Under the pieces are notes generated by a model. That model saw only the letters and a program-made list of their open reading frames with translations, ran no database searches and was not told the origin of the DNA. Position numbers and translations under genes: made by a program. Source: Duganella guangzhouensis (GTDB lineage Bacteria; Pseudomonadota; Gammaproteobacteria; Burkholderiales; Burkholderiaceae_D). Taken from it: a DNA stretch of 64,000 nucleotides. Location of the stretch: positions 372,001 to 436,000 of the forward strand of contig NZ_WKJK01000001.1 in assembly GCF_009674535.1 (NCBI RefSeq), read 5' to 3'. Shown here piece after piece: positions 16,912 to 26,543 of the stretch (its first letter is position 1; each line of letters starts with the position of its first letter).

Positions 16912-17274
16912 ATGGCGAATGATAAACGGATCGAGCTAAGGGTGGCGCTGCAGGAGCATCAGATGGCTACGTTGGTGGAGATTGTCGAGGAAATCCGCGA
17001 AAACTTCGTTACAACGGCGTATCTGGGCGAACGCCTGTCGCACTTGGCTACCAAAGAAGATTTTGCTCGTCTTGAGAGCAGAATGGCGCATTGCGCTACG
17101 GACGAAGACATGGCGCGGCTTGAGGAGAAGCAGGTCCACTTCGCGACGAAGGAAGACCTGGAGCGCGTGAACCAGAATATGCGCAACTGGATAATCTCGG
17201 TCGGCGTCTCAATCACCGCGCTGCAATTCGCCATTCAGTTTGCTATGTTCCAGCTATACAACTATCTGCGGTAA
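16912..17274 (+). CDS. Coiled-coil protein with C-terminal membrane anchor (DUF1640-like)
   Basis: Protein of 120 residues. Three short repeats of the form HLATKEDFARLESRM / HCATDEDMARLEEKQ / HFATKEDLERVNQNM follow an amphipathic helix, and the protein ends in one hydrophobic segment (IISVGVSITALQFAIQFAMF). This is the plan of DUF1640/CCDC90-like proteins. ATG 16912 is 5 nt from GGGAGG (16901-16906), so it is preferred to GTG 16909. Its end overlaps the convergent glycosidase by 21 nt. Confidence 0.75.
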   Translation: MANDKRIELRVALQEHQMATLVEIVEEIRENFVTTAYLGERLSHLATKEDFARLESRMAHCATDEDMARLEEKQVHFATKEDLERVNQNMRNWIISVGVSITALQFAIQFAMFQLYNYLR

Positions 17275-18737
17275 CAAAATCAATGCGGCGCTGCCGGCCG
17301 ACACCTGAATGTCCAATGTGCCGTGGTTGCTTACCGGCGCCACCTCCTGGTATTGCAACTCCCACGCCGCGTCTGGCTCCAGCGTGCGGCTGTCGGTGCC
17401 GAAGGTGAGGGCGTCGCGCGAGTTCAGGCTGGGCGCCTGCAGCGGCGCGACTCGCACGGCGGCGCGCGGCGCCAGGCCGCTGAAACCCAGCACCCGCGAT
17501 TCAGTCTGGCTGCTGTTGATGACCACAATGCGCACTCCATCCGCGCCCGCCGCCGCATACACCCGCACACCAGGCGCCACGTCGGCCGTCTTCAGCACAT
17601 GAAAGCGGTTGCCAGCCAGCAGCCGCGCGGCCAGCAAACCGTAGTACAGCGGCCGCGCCGCGAAGCCGGTGCTCAGATCGCCGCCGATCGGTGAATAGTT
17701 GGCCGTCACCGCATCGATGCGCGCGATCATATCCGCGCCATCGGCATCGCGCCCGCCAGTCCGGTGGCCTTCCAGCGAGCTTTCGATACTGCGTCGCGGC
17801 CCGCCCTGAAAGCACAGGCCGGTGGCGCCGTGATACGCCGCCGACAAGCTGAAGTCCAGCCCCCACAAGGCCGAAGCAAACGCATTGCTGACGCCATCCA
17901 GTCCGCCGCGATAATACGAATTGGTTTCCGTCAGCCAGAAACCATGCGCATGACGCCGTCCCGCCCGCGACAGCAAGGCGATGTCCTGATCGAACTCATG
18001 ATCGTGCTGGAGGATATCCGCCAGCGAACCGCGCTCGGCCGCCTCCCGATAGTAATGGCGGCTCAATAGCACCGCATCCGGCACGTCGCGGCTGAAGTGC
18101 TGCACCCAATCGGTATTGGCGCCGGAGTCCGGACCGGACAGGTCGCCCTGGTTGATGGGTTTGCCCACAGCCTGTCCCAGGCGGCGCGGAACTGGTCGTA
18201 TTGGCGGTAATAGTTGTTGGCCTCGTTGCCGATCTGGATCGACAGCAGGCGCGGCCCCAGCTTTTCGCGCACCAGCGCCGCAAACCGCGCCACCATCCCG
18301 GCGTTATCGGCGCGCATGTTCAGGCCGAAAATCACCTTCCACCCGGTCGCATCCAGGAAGCCGGCCAGCGCATCGATCGCTTCCGGCGTCACATCGTAGT
18401 AGGGCTGGATGCGCTCCTTGTTGCGATACAGCGGATGCAGCACCGGCAAGTCGCCCTGGAAGCCGGCCAGCCGGGCCAGATCGCTGGTGTTGCCGCCCAA
18501 ACGCAGCACGCCATCCGGATTCAAACGGCGGAACATTCGCACCAGTCCGGTATTGGAAGCGGCGAAGAACTGCGGATCGGCCAGATTATCCGTTTCGTAG
18601 CTCAGACTGACGATCGTTTTGGGAATCATCGCGCCGGTGGCGCGCGCCGGGATGGCGATGCGTGGACTGGCGGCGAGCGCGAAAGAGGGCAGCGATGCCG
18701 CCGCCAGCCCCTGGATGAAGGTGCGTCTGTTTAACAT
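17254..18737 (-). pseudogene. GH79-type glycoside hydrolase (beta-glucuronidase/heparanase-like), frameshifted
   Basis: Two minus-strand frames join into one protein of about 490 residues. The first (18737 downwards) has a twin-arginine-like signal (MLNRRTFIQG), IVSLSYETDNLADPQFF, VLRLGGNTSD and IQIGNEANNYYRQ with the likely acid/base Glu. The other frame continues with VGKPINQGDLSGPDSGANTD and FWLTETNSYYRGGLDG with the likely nucleophile Glu, and the C-terminal beta domain. The switch falls near 18170-18190, consistent with loss of one base in the GCCTGGGACAGG region. Either a recent inactivation or a sequencing error. If intact it would act on uronic-acid glycosides outside the cytoplasm. 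Confidence 0.8.
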
Positions 18738-18860
18738 GCGAAGTCCGGTGTGGTTGAAGAGTAAACTTACGTTTTCTTCGCATGGTAGGATTTTGAAAAA
18801 TAAACGTCAATAAAAAACGTTTAATCGAAAGAAATTATCTTTCATTCTTTCGAATTGAGA

Positions 18861-19835
18861 TCAAGCGCTCACGACGTTTTGCGGCTTACCGGCCTGCCAA
18901 GCCTCGATATTGTCGATCAACTGATCCACCAGCGTCTGCATCGCCTGCGTGCTGGCCCAGGCCGAGTGCGGCGTCAGGATGAAGTTGGGCAGGCGCAGGT
19001 TCAGCAGCGGGTTGTCGGCTGGCGGCGGCTCGGTGATCAGCACGTCAAAGCCGGCACCGGCGATGACGCCGGCGCGCAGCGCGTCGGCCAGCGCCACTTC
19101 GTCCACCAGGCCGCCGCGCGCGGTGTTGATCAGCAGCGCGCTGCGCTTCATGCGGATCAGCTCCTTGGCGCTGATCATATTGCGCGTCTTGTCGGTCAGC
19201 GGCAGGTGCAGGCTGATGATGTCCGAGGTCTCCAGCACCTCGTCGAAGCCAGCCTCGCGCACGCCGTCGCTCGCCGCATCGGCCAGCGGCGAGCGGTTAT
19301 GGACGATGACTTCCATGCCGAACGCGCGCGCGATCTGCGCGGTGGCCTTGCCCAGCGCACCGTAGCCGAACAGGCCCAACCGGCTGCCGGCCAAATCGGA
19401 AATCGGATGGCCGAATAAACAGAAGCGCTCGGACTGCTGCCACAGCCCCGCCTCGATGTCGGCGCGATACGCCACCAACTGTCGACGCAGCGCCAGGATC
19501 AGCGCGAAGGTATGCTCGGGCAGGGTGTGCACAGCGTAGTTGCGGATGTTGGTCACCACGATGCCGCGCTGCTTTGCCGCCGCCAGGTCGACGATGTTGG
19601 TGCCGGTGGCGGCCACCGCGATCAGCTTTAAATCCGGCAGCTGCGCCAGGTCGTCGGCGCTGAGCGCCACCTTGTTGGTGATGGCGATGGTGGCGCGCGC
19701 ATCGCGCAGCCGCTGCACTGCCTCGCCGGCGCGGGTGGCCGGATATTCGCTCCATTCGTGCCCAAACGCCGGCTTGCGCACATTGGCGATCACGCTGTCG
19801 CGGTCGAGGAAAACAATGCGGTGGACTTCAGTCAT
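18861..19835 (-). CDS. D-2-hydroxyacid dehydrogenase (glycerate/hydroxypyruvate reductase-like)
   Basis: Protein of 324 residues. The NAD fold is LGLFGYGALGKATAQIARAF; catalytic residues appear in NTARGGLVDE (Arg), FDVLITEPP (Glu) and TPHSAWAS (His). It should interconvert a 2-keto acid and a D-2-hydroxy acid with NAD(P)H; the exact substrate is not readable. The ATG at 19835 overlaps the stop of the LysR gene (ATGA), so the two are co-transcribed and the longer frame upstream is not used. Confidence 0.92.
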   Translation of the reverse strand: MTEVHRIVFLDRDSVIANVRKPAFGHEWSEYPATRAGEAVQRLRDARATIAITNKVALSADDLAQLPDLKLIAVAATGTNIVDLAAAKQRGIVVTNIRNYAVHTLPEHTFALILALRRQLVAYRADIEAGLWQQSERFCLFGHPISDLAGSRLGLFGYGALGKATAQIARAFGMEVIVHNRSPLADAASDGVREAGFDEVLETSDIISLHLPLTDKTRNMISAKELIRMKRSALLINTARGGLVDEVALADALRAGVIAGAGFDVLITEPPPADNPLLNLRLPNFILTPHSAWASTQAMQTLVDQLIDNIEAWQAGKPQNVVSA

Positions 19836-20782
19836 ATGGCTACCTCTAAAGATGGCGCGCGCGCGGCGGATTTTTGCAGGCGCATGCCGGGATGATTGGA
19901 AAACAGTTCGGCGACCCATTCGACAAACACCCGCACCTTGGCCGACAGGTGGCGGTTCTGCGGGTACACCACGTGGATCGGCAGCGGATCGCTGATCCAG
20001 TCGTCGAGTATCGATTCGAAGTGGCCGTCGTTGATCATGGGCTCCATCATGAAGTTCGCCATTTGCACAATGCCCAGACCCGCCACGCCGGCGGCGATGT
20101 AGGCATTGCTGTCATTGAGCGCGACATGGCCGGGCAGCGCCACCTGTACCCGTTCGCCTTCGCGGGTAAAGTCCCAGTCATAGATTTTACCGGTACGCGC
20201 CGAAAAATAGTTAACGCAGCGGTGCCGCAGCAAATCGTTGGGATGCGTCGGCCGGCCGTAACGCGCCAGATAGGATGGCGCGGCGCCGGTGATGAAATGC
20301 AGGATGCCGACCCGGCGCGCGATCAGGCTGGAATCGCCCAGCGCGCCGCCGCGCACCGCGCAGTCCACGCCTTCCTCGATCAAATCCACCGGCCGGTCGC
20401 TGCAGCCCAGCTCCAGCTGGATGTCGGGATAGCGGCTGAAAAAATCGGGCAGGGCGGGGACGATCACTTCGCTGGCCAGACCGGTGGGCGCGTCCACCCG
20501 CAGCCGGCCGCTGGGGCTGAGCCGGGTGCGTGACAGCGATTCCTCGGCCTCGCGCACGTCCGACAGAATGCGCAGGCAGCGTTCGTAATACGCCGCGCCG
20601 TCGGCGGTGACGCTGACGTGGCGCGTGGTCCGGTTCAGCAGCTTGACCGCCAGCGACGCTTCCAGCGACTGCACCAGCGTCGACACCGTAGCCTTCGGCA
20701 GCTTCATATTATCCGCCGCGCGCGTGAAGCCGCCGGCGTCCACCACCTGTACAAACACTTCCATCGCTTGCAGTTTATTCAT
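19832..20782 (-). CDS. LysR-family transcriptional regulator
   Basis: Protein of 316 residues. The N-terminal winged helix (MNKLQAMEVFVQVVDAGGFT, then KLPKATVSTLVQSLEASLAV) is the standard LysR DNA-binding domain; the remainder is the periplasmic-binding-like effector domain. It resembles the large CrgA/DsdC-like group that precedes oxidoreductases. Unusually for LysR it sits in the same operon as, not divergent from, the dehydrogenase it overlaps. A dyad at 20794-20815 lies 11 bp upstream of its start and may be its autoregulatory site. Confidence 0.92.
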   Translation of the reverse strand: MNKLQAMEVFVQVVDAGGFTRAADNMKLPKATVSTLVQSLEASLAVKLLNRTTRHVSVTADGAAYYERCLRILSDVREAEESLSRTRLSPSGRLRVDAPTGLASEVIVPALPDFFSRYPDIQLELGCSDRPVDLIEEGVDCAVRGGALGDSSLIARRVGILHFITGAAPSYLARYGRPTHPNDLLRHRCVNYFSARTGKIYDWDFTREGERVQVALPGHVALNDSNAYIAAGVAGLGIVQMANFMMEPMINDGHFESILDDWISDPLPIHVVYPQNRHLSAKVRVFVEWVAELFSNHPGMRLQKSAARAPSLEVAI

Positions 20783-20793
20783 TTATGACCCTC

Positions 20794-20815
20794 ATTGTTC
20801 GGGATTCTGAACAAT
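20794..20815. promoter_or_regulatory. Candidate LysR binding dyad
   Basis: ATTGTTC (20794-20800) and GAACAAT (20809-20815) form a perfect 7-bp inverted repeat with an 8-bp spacer. A similar half-site pair (ATTGTAGAAC) occurs about 20 bp further towards the divergent small gene. Position between the lysR start and the divergent transcript suggests control of both. Confidence 0.55.
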
Positions 20816-20906
20816 CAATTCAACTTTACCGTATTTATCGGATTGTAGAACATGTTTATGATTGCTGTACTGCACAAAGGAAAAGTTGAAGAAAGGAGGA
20901 CTTATC

Positions 20907-21116
20907 ATGAAATATCGGGATGCAATTTTCGCAACGATAGCACTGGCGCTGACGTCGGTGGCACTGGCAGGCGTGGTATATACCGACGCCTATTCTCACA
21001 CCGCCAAGGCGGAAGCGCGCGGCGTGCGCGCCCTGACCCTGGTGGCAAGCGGCGAATCGGTCTGCGATCCTGCTAACATGTTGTCCTCCAATGAAACCGG
21101 AACGGTGCAACAATGA
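20907..21116 (+). CDS. Small single-pass membrane or exported protein
   Basis: Protein of 69 residues with an excellent ribosome site (AAAGGAGG, 8 nt before ATG). Residues 5-24 are hydrophobic (AIFATIALALTSVALAGVVY) and act as a signal or anchor; the rest is hydrophilic with one Cys (SVCDPANM). The stop overlaps the ATG of the next gene (ATGA), so the two products are translationally coupled. No family is recognised. Confidence 0.7.
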   Translation: MKYRDAIFATIALALTSVALAGVVYTDAYSHTAKAEARGVRALTLVASGESVCDPANMLSSNETGTVQQ

Positions 21117-21976
21117 ACAAACCAGTAGAGCAGCTGCCGACCTTGTCGGACCAATTAAAAATCCGTAGCCTGGAAGTGAAGGGCGCGGATGGTCCTCTGG
21201 CGGCACGGCTCTACACCAGCGGCGATGCCGGCGCCAAGCGCGATACGCTGTTGGTCTTCTTCCACGCCGGCGGTTTTGTCGGCGGCGATCTGGAAGATGC
21301 GGATGTGTTCCTGCGCCATTTGGCAGACGACAGCCAGCAGATGGCGGTGTTAGCATCTGCCTATACGTTGGCTACCGAGAAACCGTTCCCGGCGGCGGTG
21401 GAAGATGCGCACGCGGTGCTGGTGTGGGCCAAGAAGCACAAGGCCAAGCTGGGCTGGACCGGCAAGCAGCTGCTGGTGGCGGGGATCGAAGCGGGCGCCA
21501 ATCTGGCCGCCGTCTGCGCGCTGATGTCGCGCGATCGCGGCGGTCCGGCGCTGGCTGGCCAGGTGCTGGTGATGCCGATGCTGGACCCGGGCTTGACCAC
21601 CTGCTCGATGCGCGAACTGCAGGCGCCGGAGTTGCTGGACGTGGCGGACGCCTGCGCCAAGGCGTATCGCGGCTACCTGCCGAATGCCGCCGACCGTACC
21701 CACCCGTACGCGTCGCCGCTGCAATCGAGCCGGCTGAAGAATCTGCCGCCGGCGCTGATACTGTCGACCGAAGATGACCCGCTGCGCGATGAAGCGGAAC
21801 AATATGGCGCCAAGTTGATTGCCAACGGCGTCAAAACCACCGTCCGGCGCATGCAGCCGGCGCCTCTGCAGGACGCGGAGGCACGCAACGAATGCGCCTG
21901 TCGATGTCAGGCGCTGGGAGAAATCGCCGGCTTCGTCGCTGGCCTGGAACGGTCCGAGACGCCGCCAGCCGCATAG
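21113..21976 (+). CDS. Alpha/beta-hydrolase-fold protein (HSL/GDXG family) lacking the catalytic Ser and His
   Basis: Protein of 287 residues with the fold-3 layout: oxyanion motif HAGGF (51-55) instead of HGGGF, then a nucleophile elbow GIEAGANLAA where the usual GDSAG serine is Glu126. The acid Asp222 is kept (STEDDPLRDEAEQYGAKL) but the C-terminal His motif (normally near HGF) is absent, replaced by RMQPAPLQDAEARN. So the protein should be unable to hydrolyse esters and may be a binding or scaffold protein. It is coupled to the 69-residue membrane protein and precedes the RND pump by 142 bp. Confidence 0.8.
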   Translation: MNKPVEQLPTLSDQLKIRSLEVKGADGPLAARLYTSGDAGAKRDTLLVFFHAGGFVGGDLEDADVFLRHLADDSQQMAVLASAYTLATEKPFPAAVEDAHAVLVWAKKHKAKLGWTGKQLLVAGIEAGANLAAVCALMSRDRGGPALAGQVLVMPMLDPGLTTCSMRELQAPELLDVADACAKAYRGYLPNAADRTHPYASPLQSSRLKNLPPALILSTEDDPLRDEAEQYGAKLIANGVKTTVRRMQPAPLQDAEARNECACRCQALGEIAGFVAGLERSETPPAA

Positions 21977-22060
21977 GATTCCCCAACCATTAAGCAGTAA
22001 CTGAATACGTCCCCACTGGCTTGCCGGCGGGGCGATAGGTCCGTGTTTTCTCGATTTTCG

Positions 22061-22090
22061 TTGAGACCGCCCGGTGCCGCCACTTATATT
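22061..22090 (+). promoter_or_regulatory. Sigma-70-type promoter of the RND operon
   Basis: TTGAGA (22061-22066) and TATATT (22085-22090) are spaced by 18 bp, about 28 bp before the adaptor ATG. It suggests that the pump has its own promoter and does not depend on the upstream hydrolase gene. Confidence 0.45.
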
Positions 22091-22118
22091 AATAATTTTC
22101 ATGTAAAAAGGATTTAAG

Positions 22119-23345
22119 ATGAAAAACATTGAAAACATGACTGCCGTGGTTCGGCCGCTGGCCGCCGCGTTGGCACTGGCGGGCCTGGCCGCAATTTCCC
22201 TGTCTGGCTGCAGCGATGCGAATAGCAAAGCGGCCGAAGCGCCGGCAGCGGGCGGTCCTCCGATTTCGGCCGCCGCCGTGGTCGAGAAAACCATCACCGA
22301 AACTCAGGAGTTCTCGGGCCGCCTGGAGGCGATCGAGCAAGTGCAGATCCGTCCACGCGTCAGCGGTTTCATCACCGCCATCAACTTCAAACCGGGTGGC
22401 ACCGTCAAGAAGGGCGAAGTGCTGTTCGTGATCGATCCGCGTCCATATCAGGCCGAAGCCAATCGCGCCGAAGCCGCCGCCAACTCGGCGCGCGCCAAAG
22501 CCGAACTGGCGAAAGTGGAACTGGTCCGCTCCGAAAAACTGCTGGCCGATAAAGCCATCGCCCAGCGCGAGTACGACGCCTCGGCATCGAGCTACAAACA
22601 GCTGGACGCTGACGCCCGCGCCGCCCAGGCCCAGTACGAATCCGCCAAGCTGAATCTGAGCTACACGCAAGTGATCTCGCCGATCAATGGCCGCGTATCG
22701 AAAGCCGAGATCACGCTGGGTAACCTGGTGGATGCGACCGCGGTGCTGACTTCGGTGGTCTCGCTGGACCAGATCTACGCCTCCTTCGACGGCGATGAAG
22801 ACACCTATCTGCGCGTCGGCGCCGCCGCTCATCAAGGCAAGCCTGCCGTGGTGCGCATCGGCCTGGCCAACGAAACCGGCTTCCCGCATGAAGGCAAGCT
22901 GGAATTCGTCGACAACCAGCTGGATGTGCGCAGCGGTTCGGTGCGCATGCGCGCCACCCTGGCCAACGCCGACGGCGTGCTGGTACCTGGCCTGTTCGCC
23001 CGCGTGCAGCTGGCCGGCAGCACTGGCGCCAAATCCACGCTGCTGATCAACGATCGCGCCGTCAACACCGACCAGAATCGCAAGTTCGTGTTCGTGGTCG
23101 ACAAGGACAACAAGGCCGAATACCGCCCTGTGACCCTGGGCCAGCAAGTGGACGGCCTGCGCATCGTGCGTGACGGCCTGAAACCGGGCGAGAAAATCGT
23201 CGTCAACGGCCTGCAGCGCGTGAAGCCTGGCGCGCCGATCACGCCGACCATCGTGCCGATGGACGCCGATCCGCTGGCAGCGGAACTGGCCGCCAAAAAA
23301 GATCAGAAAGTAGCCGTCGCTAAAACCGGCACTAGCAAGGAATAA
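22119..23345 (+). CDS. MexE/AcrA-like RND periplasmic adaptor lipoprotein
   Basis: Protein of 408 residues with a lipoprotein signal ending in SLSGC (Cys31). The lipoyl halves are QIRPRVSGFITAINFKPGG and VISPINGRVSKAEITLGNLV, flanking a helical hairpin, followed by beta-barrel and membrane-proximal domains. The sequence is closest in character to MexE. It connects the RND permease just downstream (5-nt gap) to the outer-membrane channel. Codon choice here is less GC-extreme than in neighbours, as is usual for highly expressed genes. Confidence 0.93.
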   Translation: MKNIENMTAVVRPLAAALALAGLAAISLSGCSDANSKAAEAPAAGGPPISAAAVVEKTITETQEFSGRLEAIEQVQIRPRVSGFITAINFKPGGTVKKGEVLFVIDPRPYQAEANRAEAAANSARAKAELAKVELVRSEKLLADKAIAQREYDASASSYKQLDADARAAQAQYESAKLNLSYTQVISPINGRVSKAEITLGNLVDATAVLTSVVSLDQIYASFDGDEDTYLRVGAAAHQGKPAVVRIGLANETGFPHEGKLEFVDNQLDVRSGSVRMRATLANADGVLVPGLFARVQLAGSTGAKSTLLINDRAVNTDQNRKFVFVVDKDNKAEYRPVTLGQQVDGLRIVRDGLKPGEKIVVNGLQRVKPGAPITPTIVPMDADPLAAELAAKKDQKVAVAKTGTSKE

Positions 23346-23350
23346 TTAAA

Positions 23351-26300
23351 ATGAACATCTCTCGATTTTTTGTCGACAAGCCAATCTTCGCGGCGGTGCT
23401 GTCGATCATTATCTTCGTCGCCGGCTTGATTTCCATCTTCAAGCTGCCGATCTCGGAGTACCCGGACGTGGTGCCGCCTTCGGTGGTGGTGCGCGCGCAG
23501 TATCCGGGCGCGAATCCGAAGATCATCGCTGAAACCGTGGCCGCGCCGCTGGAAGAGCAGATCAACGGCGTCGAGAACATGCTGTACATGTCCTCGCAAA
23601 ACACCTCGGACGGCGCGCTGGCACTGACCGTCACCTTCAAGATCGGCACCAACGTCGAGCAAGCTGAAACCCAGGTGCAGAACCGCGTTCAACGCGCGTT
23701 GCCACGTCTGCCGGAAGAAGTGCGCCAGATCGGTGTGACGACCGTGAAGTCGTCGCCCAACCTGACCATGGTGGTCCACCTGAATTCGCCGAACGGCCGT
23801 TACGACGACCTGTATCTGCGCAATTACGCGGTGCTGAACATCAAGGACCAGTTGGCACGTCTGCCCGGCATGGGCGAGGTGCAGCTGTTCGGTTCCGGCG
23901 ATTACGCGATGCGCGTCTGGCTCGATCCGCAGAAAGTGGCACAGCGCGGCATGACCGCCGGCGACGTGGTCGACGCGATCCGCGAGCAGAACGTGCAAGT
24001 GGCGGCTGGTGTGATCGGCCAGGGTCCGGCGAAAAATGCCGACTTCCAGCTGACCGTGAATACGCAAGGCCGTCTGCAGTCGGAAGAAGAGTTCGGCAAC
24101 ATCATCCTGAAGACCAATGCCGACGGCGCGGTGACGCTGCTGAAGGACGTGGCGCGTCTGGAGATGGGCTCGAACTCGTACGCGCTGCGCTCCCTGCTGA
24201 ACAACAAATCCGCAGTGGCGATTCCGATTTTCGAAGCGCCTAACGCCAACGCGCTGCAACTGTCGTCCGACGTGCGCTCCACCATGGCCCGTCTGTCGAA
24301 AGATTTCCCGGAAGGCGTCGAATACAGCATTGTGTACGACCCGACCCAATTCGTGCGGGAGTCGATCCGCTCCGTGATCCACACGCTGGTCGAAGCGATC
24401 GTGCTGGTGGCGCTGGTGGTGATCATCTTCCTGCAAACCTGGCGCGCATCGGTGATTCCGCTGCTGGCCGTGCCAGTGTCGGTGGTGGGTACTTTCGCCG
24501 TGATGCTGGGCTTCGGCTTCTCGATCAACACGCTGTCGCTGTTTGGCCTGGTGCTGGCGATCGGTATCGTGGTGGATGATGCGATCGTGGTGGTGGAAAA
24601 CGTCGAACGTAATATTCACGACGGCCTGGCGCCGCGCGAAGCGACCATTCAGGCGATGAAAGAGGTGAGTGGTCCTATCATCGCGATTGCGCTGGTGCTG
24701 TGCGCCGTGTTCGTGCCGATCGCTTTCGTATCCGGCCTGTCCGGCCAGTTCTACAAGCAGTTCGCACTGACCATCGCGATTTCGACCGTGATCTCGGCAT
24801 TCAGCTCGCTGACGCTGGCGCCAGCGCTGGCCGCCGCGCTGCTGAAACCGCACGACGCACCGAAAGATGTGGTGACCCGTGGCATGGACAAAGTGTTCGG
24901 TGGCTTCTTCGGCTGGTTTAACCGCTTCTTCAACCGTGCCTCGCACAGCTATGAAACCGGCGTGACTGGTGTCTTGAAGCGCAAGGGCTCGTCGCTGATC
25001 GTGTACGCGCTGCTGGCTGTCGCTGCGGCCTTCATGTTCAAGGTGGTGCCACCGGGCTTCGTGCCGTCGCAGGACAAACAGTACCTGATCGGCTTTGCAC
25101 AGCTGCCGGATGCCGCCTCGCTGGACCGTACCGATGCCGTGATCCGCAAGATGTCGGAGATCGCCAAGGACATTCCTGGCGTCGACAACTCGATCTCGTT
25201 CCCTGGCCTGTCGATCAACGGTTTCACCAACGCGCCTAACGCCGGTATCGTGTTCCTGGGCCTGGCGCCGTTCGAGAAACGCACCACCAAGGAAACCTCG
25301 GCCGACGCGATTGCCGCTGAAATGAACAAGCGCATGGGCGCGATCGAAGGCGCCTTCGTGATGGTGCTGGGTCCTCCACCAGTGAATGGTCTGGGCACCA
25401 CCGGCGGCTTCAAGCTGATGGTCGAAGACCGTGACAACCTGGGTTACGACGCGCTGTACAAAGCGGTGCAGGCGGTGCAGATGAAGGCTTGGCAGAATCC
25501 GAAGCTGGCCGGCGTGTTCTCCAGCTATCAGATCAATGTGCCGCAGCTGTTCGCTGACATCGATCGTCAGAAAGCCAAGCAACTGGGCGTGCCGCTGAAT
25601 ACGATTTACCAGACCTTGCAGATCAATCTGGGCTCGCTGTATGTGAACGACTTCAATCAGTTCGGCCGTACCTATCAGGTGCGGGTGCAGGCTGACCAGC
25701 AGTTCCGTTCGCACGCTGAAGATATCGCCCAGCTGAAGGTCCGCAATGACAAGGGCGAGATGATTCCATTGTCGTCGCTGATGCGCGTCAAAGACAGCTA
25801 TGGCCCGGATCGCGTACAACGCTACAACGCTTACGTGGCCGCCGAGATCAACGGCGCACCGGCTCCTGGTGTTTCGACCGGCGAAGCGCAGGCCGAGATG
25901 ACCAAGATCGTCAACGAGGTGCTGCCGAAGGGTATCAGCTACGAATGGACGGAACTGGTGTATCAGGACATCCTGTCCGGTAACACGATGATTTACGTGT
26001 TCCCACTGTGCGTGCTGTTGGTGTTCCTGGTGCTGGCCGCGCAGTACGAAAGCTGGACCCTGCCGCTGGCGGTGATTCTGATCGTGCCGATGTCGATTCT
26101 GTGCGCGCTGATTGGCGTCAAGCTGACCCACGGTGACAACAACGTCTTCACCCAGATCGCATTGTTTGTGCTGGTGGGTCTGGCGTCGAAGAACGCGATT
26201 CTGATCGTGGAGTTTGCGCGGGAACTGGAACACCATGGCCGCTCGATCGTCGAAGCAGCGCTGGAAGCTTGCCGTCTGCGTCTGCGCCCGATTCTGATGA

Positions 26301-26542
26301 CGTCGATCGCATTCATCATGGGTGTGCTGCCGCTGGTGTTCTCGCACGGCGCCGGTTCGGAAATGCGTCATGCGATGGGTGTGGCGGTGTTTGCCGGCAT
26401 GCTGGGCGTGACCTTCTTCGGCCTGTTCCTGACGCCGGTGTTCTACGTGCTGCTGCGTACCTTGGCCGTGCGTCTGGAGAAGAATAAACCGGCCGTGGTG
26501 GTGGCGGATGCCGCTCCGGCCAAACTGGAAGGGACTCACTAA
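23351..26542 (+). CDS. MexF-like RND multidrug efflux permease (HAE1 family)
   Basis: Protein of 1063 residues, the normal length. It begins FFVDKPIFAAVLSIIIFVAG and contains LPISEYPDVVPPSVVVRAQY, very like MexF. The proton-relay Asp pair lies in transmembrane helix 4 (IGIVVDDAIVVVENVERN), and the second half repeats the 12-helix plan with two large periplasmic loops. A trimer would take substrates from the periplasm and outer leaflet using proton influx. MexF-type pumps export chloramphenicol, quinolones and signalling quinolones, but the substrate here is not known. Confidence 0.95.
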   Translation: MNISRFFVDKPIFAAVLSIIIFVAGLISIFKLPISEYPDVVPPSVVVRAQYPGANPKIIAETVAAPLEEQINGVENMLYMSSQNTSDGALALTVTFKIGTNVEQAETQVQNRVQRALPRLPEEVRQIGVTTVKSSPNLTMVVHLNSPNGRYDDLYLRNYAVLNIKDQLARLPGMGEVQLFGSGDYAMRVWLDPQKVAQRGMTAGDVVDAIREQNVQVAAGVIGQGPAKNADFQLTVNTQGRLQSEEEFGNIILKTNADGAVTLLKDVARLEMGSNSYALRSLLNNKSAVAIPIFEAPNANALQLSSDVRSTMARLSKDFPEGVEYSIVYDPTQFVRESIRSVIHTLVEAIVLVALVVIIFLQTWRASVIPLLAVPVSVVGTFAVMLGFGFSINTLSLFGLVLAIGIVVDDAIVVVENVERNIHDGLAPREATIQAMKEVSGPIIAIALVLCAVFVPIAFVSGLSGQFYKQFALTIAISTVISAFSSLTLAPALAAALLKPHDAPKDVVTRGMDKVFGGFFGWFNRFFNRASHSYETGVTGVLKRKGSSLIVYALLAVAAAFMFKVVPPGFVPSQDKQYLIGFAQLPDAASLDRTDAVIRKMSEIAKDIPGVDNSISFPGLSINGFTNAPNAGIVFLGLAPFEKRTTKETSADAIAAEMNKRMGAIEGAFVMVLGPPPVNGLGTTGGFKLMVEDRDNLGYDALYKAVQAVQMKAWQNPKLAGVFSSYQINVPQLFADIDRQKAKQLGVPLNTIYQTLQINLGSLYVNDFNQFGRTYQVRVQADQQFRSHAEDIAQLKVRNDKGEMIPLSSLMRVKDSYGPDRVQRYNAYVAAEINGAPAPGVSTGEAQAEMTKIVNEVLPKGISYEWTELVYQDILSGNTMIYVFPLCVLLVFLVLAAQYESWTLPLAVILIVPMSILCALIGVKLTHGDNNVFTQIALFVLVGLASKNAILIVEFARELEHHGRSIVEAALEACRLRLRPILMTSIAFIMGVLPLVFSHGAGSEMRHAMGVAVFAGMLGVTFFGLFLTPVFYVLLRTLAVRLEKNKPAVVVADAAPAKLEGTH

Positions 26543-26543
26543 T

